Origin: Isoetes taiwanensis
Lineage: Eukaryota; Streptophyta; Lycopodiopsida; Isoetales; Isoetaceae
Assembly (NCBI GenBank): GCA_021234155.1
Contig: JAJEKV010000034.1
Location: 8,538,028 to 8,602,027 of the forward strand
Direction: 5' to 3'
Length of the DNA: 64,000 nt
This document shows, in pieces, positions 56,851-64,000 of this stretch. The position numbers were made by a program, and so were the translations under genes. A model generated the notes under the pieces. It made no database searches. It was not told the origin of the DNA and saw only the letters and a list, made by a program, of their open reading frames with translations. Position 1 is the first letter of the stretch. Each line of letters begins with the position of its first letter.

Positions 56851-58390
56851 CTCACAAACCTAACCCATAATACTTGGAAAAATTATAATGTCTTTAGTAT
56901 AAGCAATATGTCGTTTATTCAATAGCAATGACACCTACAAACAAAAAGATGTTAATAGACACCGTTTGATTTTTCTAACCCAAATTTTCTCCATCAGAGC
57001 GGAATTCCATTAGGGCCCGCAGAGGACGAGGAGGACAAGCTTTCCCTTAAACAGCAGTCCCAAAAGGTTTTTGTACTCTTTTAAAACAGCTTGCTCTGCC
57101 ATGGTTACCAGTTTTCTCTTTTTTATTGTTATGTCGGATCAACCGTCATAGCCCATCTCATTTTTTTCTTCCGTCCTTCATTTCATTTGGTATTCGAACC
57201 CCTGTTGTTTCTCTATAAGTACATTGCGAGAGCTTCGTATCCTTCTGTTGTATGGGTGTTGCAGTTCAGGATCTGACCATAGCCGTTAGATAAAAAATAA
57301 GCTATAATGTGGAATTTGGGGGTAACTATAGACATCAAAATAATAATCTCTAGAAGACTAGAAGTGGTGCTATTGCTGGGCAATGTTTGCATTCTATATA
57401 TGTTGGAAACCTGTAAATGAAAAGCCTAAGTATGTCTGTACTAATTCGTGACATATCACTTAGAAGTTATGCTGTATAGTGATGGACAGGTGGGATGGAA
57501 CTTGTAAATGATTAGCCAATGATTAGAACAAAACAAATTGTAGTGCTGCATAATAAATTATAGATTGTAGAGCTATTACATGGTTTTCCATAATTCCATT
57601 TGTAAGGGATCCAGTGAACTGCATTATTGACTCGTTTGCATTATAAGCGACAACGGTCTTTTACATCGTGGGAACTTTTATGCAGTTTTGGCTTCATCCT
57701 AAGTTGCTTTAGTGATGTAAATGTTAGGAGTCATTAAACTATTTAAGTGAACGCAATATAATATATGCATTCTATTATCATATTCATATTCATGATACCT
57801 CTTAATAACCACAATAGATGGGCACATTCATATCATTTTTTTTATTCTAGAGCTTTGTTTATGGATGATGATGAGCCAATAATTACCTGGGCCATTATTT
57901 AAAACTTGGCTTGCAAATATTTATTTTAGACATGTCTGATCATTCAGAGACAACGTGATTGCAAAAATGAATCATATTATTGCAAAGCCAGAACATCTAA
58001 CTGACAATTAAGTCCATAAATCCCTAGCTATCCAATTTAAATTTTAATTGCATCTAATGACCTAGATTTTGATCCAAGTCTCCTTGCAAGACGGATATTG
58101 TGAATCATGTTGGAGACTCAGGCTTCCAAATTTCTTATCCCTTGCACCTTATGGAGGACGCACAAAATGATAATGTTTATGTTTAAAAAGATTGTATAAT
58201 TTATTATTGACTAAGTTTCAATATATTTTCTTTCATTAATAATAACTTATTCAATAGTTATTACTAAAATATTAACTTTATAATTTAATTGATTTCGGCC
58301 TAAAAATTTTCTTAAAGGTGTTTTTAAAAGTATAAAAGTTTGTAAATTGAAATTTTTTATAATAGTTTTAAGTCAATCGCTTATCGAACC
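56851..58390. other. Intergenic, no gene recognised
   Basis: AT-rich with no frame above 61 codons and no motif recognised. Confidence 0.5.
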
Positions 58391-58705
58391 ATCATATTTC
58401 ATTTACAAATTATCAGGATTGCCAAATTTTAAATTTGTTAAATCACTGAAAATTGAAATTTTATATTCTTGAAATGTTTAATTCTAAATAGATACAAGTG
58501 AAAATTAGTTTGAAAAACAATTTTATGCTTTGATAACCATTAAGATCTTAACTTAAAGATAAACTTGTATAAGTAAAACTCATAAAAATTATAACAATTA
58601 GAAAGAATTGAATAATATATATATTCTTATAATAGAGTCCTTGAAGTGTTATCTATTAAATCTGAATAAGTCCAAGTTTTGTTGAATATGCCATAATTTT
58701 TTATG
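58391..58705. repeat. AT-rich repeat, copy A
   Basis: From 'catatttcatttacaaatta' to 'gaatatgccataattttt'. Shares order and wording with copies B and C. Its right end overlaps the last coding codons of the MED8 fragment. Confidence 0.75.
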
Positions 58706-59561
58706 TACAAACTTGCCTTCACCATTCAAATCGCCTCGAAGAAGCTTTTCTTGTTCGAACACCTTGTCAAAATAAGCTTTATCTAATGTAGGGATTGATC
58801 TGCTGCTTTTTCGTTCTGAGCCCCAGGCTTTCTGCACATCTATCAGCACTTTGTGCGCCAGCTCACAGGCTGAACTCACCAGATCTGTTCTAAAAATATA
58901 TCAAAGCCACGGCCAGAGAGAAACAAGCTAACATAGAACTAATAACTAATAACAATAAGAGAAATAAGCTAACATAAAATAAAAAAATAATAACAATATA
59001 AGCTAACATAAAACTAGTAATATATACCTGTAACTTCTCTGCCTCCACATGTGGAGGGTTAGGAATTCCTGCCAGAATTTCTGCGACCTTGGCAGCTTCA
59101 TCATGCTCCATCTCCGGAAGCAGTTTACTTGATAACATTATAGGCAATCCTAGATGTAGTGCGGATTTACTTCTTCGAGCACGGATTTACTTCTTCAAAA
59201 ACACTGTGCCATAAAAAAAAAAGTTTTACTTTTATGGTTCTCTGCATTTATACCCTTGGGGTGCACCACAAAAGGAGACTGTATAACGGGCATCATCTCT
59301 TCCTCGATACTATGGAAGTGATAGTTGAGGATTGCGAATTTGTTTAACATTTCTAACCTAAATGATACACAAAGTTAATAAACCAAATTTTAGTAAAAAA
59401 AGGAAAGCACCTACCAACTCGGTGAAGGATTAGACTTGATAAAAACCAAAAGTTGAGATATGTAAGTCTGGATATCTTCCAGTCTCATTTTAAGAGATGA
59501 AAGTATTGTAGATCCCAGAGCAGAAGAAGAATCTCTCCCACAAAAAGGCAGATTGCCATAT
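58649..59561 (-). pseudogene. MED8: Mediator complex subunit 8 (MED8), four exons, 5' end missing
   Basis: MED8 is a head-module subunit of Mediator, the nuclear coactivator of RNA polymerase II. Minus-strand exons: 59561-59415 ('SLKMRLEDIQTYISQLLVFI'), 59357-59230 ('LEMLNKFAILNYHFHSIEEE', 'FVVHPKGINAEN'), 59149-59028 ('LPIMLSSKLLPEMEHDEAAK', 'VAEILAGIPNPPH') and 58889-58649 ('DLVSSACELAHKVLIDVQKA', 'DKAYFDKVFEQEKLLRGDLN'). GT-AG introns join exons 1-2 and 2-3 with matching phases, so splicing looks real. The last junction is off by two bases at the visible AG, so either a small lesion or a sequence error is present. The first exon was not found. The C-terminus ends in about 16 residues encoded by repeat copy A in place of the usual conserved tail. 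This is probably a truncated gene copy. I am confident of the homology. Confidence 0.8.
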
Positions 59562-59879
59562 CTGAAATGAGGGTGAGTGTTAGATTTTTACATTGATAAA
59601 GGAGAAACCATTCATAAAAGAAGCACATTGATATATACCAACAATTCTTTACTGATCAACAAAAAATATAATATTTCACCTACAAAGTTCCTACTATTAT
59701 ACATCTCAACCAGAAAACCACAAAGTTTCTACTACTATATATCTCAACTGAATAAGGATGAAAAACCTTGAAAACTGATAGATCCTCTCGTAGATCTTCG
59801 AGAAACTAATTCTAAATCTAAAACTTTCTTTAAATATTTTGAGAAAATAACCTTTTGATTATACAGAGTTTATTTTAGA

Positions 59880-60092
59880 TGAAAATATAATTCTAAATAA
59901 ATCAAAGTGAAAATAAATTTCGAAAGCAATTTTATACTTTAGCAACCATCATACCTTTAATCTAAAGATAAACCGAATAAATGATTAAAATCAATAAGTG
60001 TTAAAAATACTGTTAATCATACCATGGCATCCTTGAAGTATAACTATTAGATTTGAATAAGCCAAATTTTGTCAAATATACCATAACTCTTT
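59880..60092. repeat. AT-rich repeat, copy B (partial)
   Basis: Runs from 'aaaatataattctaaata' to 'aaatataccataactc', matching the second half of copies A and C. It lies 5' of the MED8 exons, where upstream intron or exon sequence would be expected. Confidence 0.7.
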
Positions 60093-60799
60093 GTTTTATG
60101 ACATTGCCACTAATATCATGTCATGTTTAATGATTGATTAATTAGGTCTGCGCATACTTGAGCATGAGCAAGGCAACAAGCCGATTCGATGTCCGCAAGT
60201 TAGACCTAAGTCATTTGCATTCCATAAAGGGTAGTGCTCAACAAGAAAACAGAAGCATCAGACTCGCCATTCACCTCTCATTCCGGGTTGGAGTATAACA
60301 AAGCTCCCGGTTGATACCACGAAGCTTTCAAATTCATTTTCGATTGTGATAGAGGTTACAACCATCTAGAGTTACAAAATTTGAGTTAGAATTTAGGACC
60401 GAATAGAAATACTAAGAAAGGCTTGGTGATATTACCTTAATCGAAGCTACTCTGCGGTCGAAGTTCCCTTTGGCGCAGATCGAAGTTTGACAAGTTGTAT
60501 ATCTTTATAAGTATAGGGAACTGCCTATTAGAGTTGTATATCTTTATAAGTAGTGGAGATAGGGAACTGTTTATTGATGAGCTATATATAAATGATAAGA
60601 TAGGGACTTCTTTTATCTCGAGCTAGGATCTCCAGCAATGTAGCATTTGCGACTTGGTCAAGAAGATGCTTGCTCATCATATAGCAGGAAGAGGGTTGAC
60701 ATGGAGACATTCTTGGCACAACATAATCTCAAGTCAGACACCCGTTTAAGCTCAAGATTTTATCGCATGTATTGCAGGGGGAATGTTATCACGGTCATG
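60093..60799. other. Unrecognised spacer; MED8 5' exon not found here
   Basis: I looked on the minus strand for a start exon of MED8 and saw none with a convincing motif. A plus-strand 70-codon frame at 60647-60859 has no recognisable domain. Confidence 0.4.
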
Positions 60800-61103
60800 A
60801 TTATTTTATTTACAAATTATCCTGATTGCCAAATTTTAAATTTGTTAAGAACTAGTTGAAAATTAAAATTTTATATTCTCGAAATGTCTAATTCTAAATA
60901 GATTCACGCAAAAATTAGTTTAGAAAGCAATTGTTTATGTTTCTATAACAATTATACTTTAAATTTAAAGATAAAGTTATATAATTAGAACTTGTAAAAA
61001 TTATACGTCTCAAGAAAAATTAACATGACATGTAATCTTAAAATGATACCCCAGTCTATTATATCTGAATAAGTCCAAGTTTTGTCGAATATGTCATAGT
61101 TGC
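60800..61103. repeat. AT-rich repeat, copy C
   Basis: Begins 'attattttatttacaaatta', shares 'gattgccaaattttaaattt', and ends 'ctgaataagtccaagttttg' followed by 'gaatatgtcatag'. Same orientation as A and B. Confidence 0.75.
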
Positions 61104-61199
61104 TAATTGGTTCGTCAAAATGCAACTGTATTTGCATAGTGGAAGTTAACATTGAGCACTCTTTAACTGTAGATTATATTCCATTTGGTTTGCACAGTT

Positions 61200-61545
61200 G
61201 CAGTTGGTGTTACAGCTGCAAGTTTTGTTTGTGTCATGGTATCTACAGATGCAATCATGTAGTTATAGTTATCGGTATATAGCAACAGTTTATAAGTACG
61301 GTGACAGTTCTGGCCATAGTTGCAGTTACAGACCTACTATAGTCTCTATCTAGAGCTATATTTATGTTAGTGCCAAGGACATCTATTATTTGTGTAGTTG
61401 CAATTTACAATTATAGTGGCAATTCCAACGATAGTTGCAGTTATAGATCTGCTACAGTTGCTATTTGCAGCTACATTTGCTAGTACAAACACATCTATGT
61501 TCGTCGCAGTGCCAGTGGCAGTGGCAATAGATGCGGTTGCATTGC
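61200..61545. repeat. Degenerate tandem repeat, period about 117 bp
   Basis: The word 'atagttgcagttacagacct' (about 61316) recurs as 'atagttgcagttatagatct' (about 61433), followed in both by a 'cta.ag...ctat.t' stretch and 'acatctat'. 'cagttgcagttggtgttaca' near 61195 may be a third, weaker copy. The area is full of 'agttgcagtt' variants. Confidence 0.6.
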
Positions 61546-63476
61546 AAATTGGTTGCTTGTAAGATTGTGCAGTTCTTAGTATGCATTGAGAGCCATATCT
61601 GCAATCATGAGAGGACGTTAAATTATATCATAACAGGCGACTTAGGCATAAACACATAGTTAAAAGTGCATCTTCCATCATCCATATGAGCACATGTCTA
61701 CAAATTCTTTTATGATGTCAATACTTCCATTTTGCACAAGCTCAATGTCTATTATGCCTGCCCTATATAGCACTTGAGTTTGCATCCTTTAGTTCCTTCT
61801 CCAAGTCTGCATAGCTCCTGAATTCCAAGTCTGCATAATTCGGATTATCATACACCGCTTTGTACAATCTGGTATTCATTATACTCATTCCATTGTTCTT
61901 ATGTGCAATAACTAGTTTCTATCATTGATAATTAAGGTTGGCGTTGAGTGCCTTCTTTCTGAATTGGAGACAGTTTGATGTCTACTCTATTTATCAAGAA
62001 TCAAATTTAAGTTGGAGCATCTGGTGCCCTATTTGGTTTGTTAGGTGCCATGCTATAATTCTGTAGTTCAAAGGTGGCAGCGCACATATGGTGCCATTAT
62101 TTAAGCTGTGCTTCTACTGCTGCCTGATGACGTGATGATCAAGGTCTCACATGCATAGTCTGTTAGCTTTCAATTTTGGCATTGTACTGTTGGTTGATCT
62201 GTGTACGATGTCCCTTGACAGTTTGTCTTCACAATGCAGACGTGATGTTACAGCAGCTGATTGAGGCAGATTTAGTAATGTTCAGAATACCATTTCATAT
62301 TGCTAGTTACATTGTGGTCTGAGGTTCAGCATGAAGAGTTTTGAATAAGATTTTCAATATTTCGGTACATTGTGGTTGAAGAGTTGTAGTTGATCTAGCA
62401 ATATCCTAAAACAGATTTATTTGTAATGTCTACAAGGTACAAGGGTTCATGTGTGTCTACGTTGTTGAAGTAAAAGCACTATGAAGCTCAAAAATCTGAG
62501 TACATCAATATATCTTATTCTTAGCAGCTAGTGCATAGCATTCCAGCACCCGATAAGGGTTCATGTACTCTTTGCTTGGTCATAAATTAAACAGATATAC
62601 TCCTTTATCTTGTTTGAAACAAAAAAGAATTGAATATATAATGGCATAAAATAATTACGGTGTCAAAAGGATGTGTTCTTTTTGTTACGAGAGCGATTCC
62701 TTTCTAAAGAATGCCTATTATTGAGAATATAGGAGCTTATAGGGGCTTCTCCAATGCATATTCAATATGTAATAACTATGTCATCTTTATGAAGCATGAA
62801 ATAAAATTGAAACGATGTAGGTTATCCACCATATAGGTCCCGTATTTATTGGCTACTATTCATGGTTTGTGCACATTATATTTTGTGGAAGAATGGCACA
62901 TCTCATTTAGTATAAGTGTTATAAAAAGTATGTCAAATACTGCCAATATCACTACTTTCCCAGATGGATTCATGTTTTCTCATCCATTTGGTGAGTTCCA
63001 GATTTGCTCCTCATTCTATGTTTGATCTTATATACAATGGGTGATCTTATACTCAACAACAATCGTTACAAATTTATGGATAGTTGTAGAGAAAATTTTG
63101 GGATCAATTTTTGGAGGCTTTTAGTATGAAATTCTTTGTTTTATGAATTTACCAACTAAATTAGGCACAATTTTTTACAACTTAGTACACTCTGAGACAG
63201 GCACCTCCACGAGGAGTTTCATTAGCATGTGAGCTTTGGTACTATTGACACACATCCGATCACCACCACGTGGCCATTTGAGCCTTATGGAAGAGAAGGA
63301 TGTGTGCCCATAACCAACAGAGAAATAAGTAAGCACGAGGAATAGGAATAGAGAATCTTACGTTCAGCATGGTATGCACCTAGTTTCGCAATCATCAAAC
63401 CATATTCCGCTCCCAAGTCGTGGTTCCCATATCACACTAAGAGGACTAGTCGGAAGCTTTATCATGCTAATATCTA
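61546..63476. other. Intergenic, no gene recognised
   Basis: About 1.9 kb of AT-rich DNA with no frame reaching 60 codons and no recognised motif. Confidence 0.5.
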
Positions 63477-63485
63477 CTCCTATCC

Positions 63486-63902
63486 GGACGGCCGTAAATC
63501 TACTTCGGGATGTGGTAAACCCGGACACGTATCCGAGTTAACCACTGTTGTTCAGTTTCAAGCACAAAAAACAAGGGTTTCTGCATGTTTTTTCACTGAT
63601 CTTGCTTGATCAATGCTCAAATCCCTTGCTCTCTTGAATGAATGAGGTTTTTAAGGGCTAGCAAGGTGATTCTAATGGTGTTTGAACAAGATTAATCCAT
63701 TTAAAGAGTAGATTACAAGCTCTATTCCAAGATCAGCGTGTCAGAACATAGTTTCGAGCTCAGCTCATCGCATAGTTATCCCGGCCAAAAAATGGTGGTT
63801 AGCTCGGAGAAAAATAGTGGTTAGCTCGAACAGATAGTGGTTAACCCGGACATGTATCCGTATCCGGGTTTACCACATCTTGGAGTAGATTTATGGCGTT
63901 CC
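63486..63902. mobile_element. Mutator-type MITE with perfect 9-bp TSD
   Basis: The 417-bp element begins GGACGGCCGTAAATCTACTT. Its right end, reverse complemented, begins GGAACGCCATAAATCTACTC. Both ends share 'AGATGTGG' or 'GGATGTGG', then 'TAAACCCGGA' and 'GTTAACCACT', giving inverted repeats of some 65 bp with a few differences. Identical nonamers CTCCTATCC flank it at 63477-63485 and 63903-63911, which fits the Mutator superfamily. The interior has no coding content but repeats 'gtggttagctcgga'-like words. Confidence 0.88.
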
Positions 63903-64000
63903 CTCCTATCCTGAATCTGATGACTATCGTCAGGGGGTCGGAGAGCTCATAATCAAGGGATGTTACGTTCTAGTGGCAGATAACCCAAGTTGTTTTGACA

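Noticed and set aside
1-64000. CRISPR arrays, bacterial operons, rRNA
   Set aside because: No regularly spaced direct repeats with unique spacers, no prokaryotic gene packing, no ribosomal RNA sequence seen. The palindrome family at 46.9-51.0 kb is too irregular for a CRISPR array.

Overview
This window looks like repeat-rich nuclear DNA of a land plant, most likely a seed plant. The evidence is degenerate PPR genes, a TauE/SafE-type gene, a G-type lectin receptor-kinase fragment, a spliced Mediator subunit 8 (MED8) fragment, a plant-type chromovirus, CACTA remnants with a DUF4218 segment, plant L1 LINEs with DUF4283 and zf-RVT domains, and several MITEs. I found no prokaryotic operons, rRNA, convincing tRNA or CRISPR array. 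Most coding sequence is broken, so much of the list describes transposons and gene relics. The species cannot be named from this sequence.

Layout. 1-12.1 kb: a diverged LTR related to the chromovirus further on, a PPR relic split by a LINE 3' fragment with a perfect 17-bp target-site duplication (TSD), a 1.36-kb non-autonomous CACTA element with TIRs and a GTG duplication, long non-coding DNA with a small fold-back, a second PPR relic on the minus strand, and a decayed TauE/SafE gene. 12.13-30.38 kb: one very large minus-strand Ty3/gypsy chromovirus with 1.6-kb LTRs, methionine-initiator-type PBS, PPT, gag, protease, RT, RNase H, integrase and chromodomain. A 5.15-kb plus-strand gypsy deletion derivative with 616-bp LTRs is nested in it. 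31.3-33.1 kb: a gypsy pol fragment whose motifs resemble fungal and animal elements. 33.1-39.2 kb: an almost complete L1-type LINE. 39.49-45.03 kb: a copia element with TSD GGCAA.

45-64 kb: a low-density region with an unrecognised minus-strand gene or relic (47.8-52.4 kb) that has a plausible core promoter at its 5' side, a scattered set of roughly 26-bp palindromes, a MITE-like element with a doubled body, a repeated hairpin/TATA block, a CACTA DUF4218 fragment abutting a lectin receptor-kinase exon, MED8 exons between three copies of an AT-rich repeat, and a Mutator-type MITE with a perfect 9-bp TSD.

The most interesting signal lies between the 5' LTR and gag of the large chromovirus, in the same orientation as gag-pol. 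A long basic reading frame there ends in a histone H3 fold, recognisable from the alpha-N helix to the C-terminus, with some residues reminiscent of centromeric H3. A second unrecognised reading frame with a TATA-like box follows it. A chromodomain retrotransposon carrying its own H3-like protein would be unusual. The frame contains frameshifts, so the functional claim needs other copies of the family.
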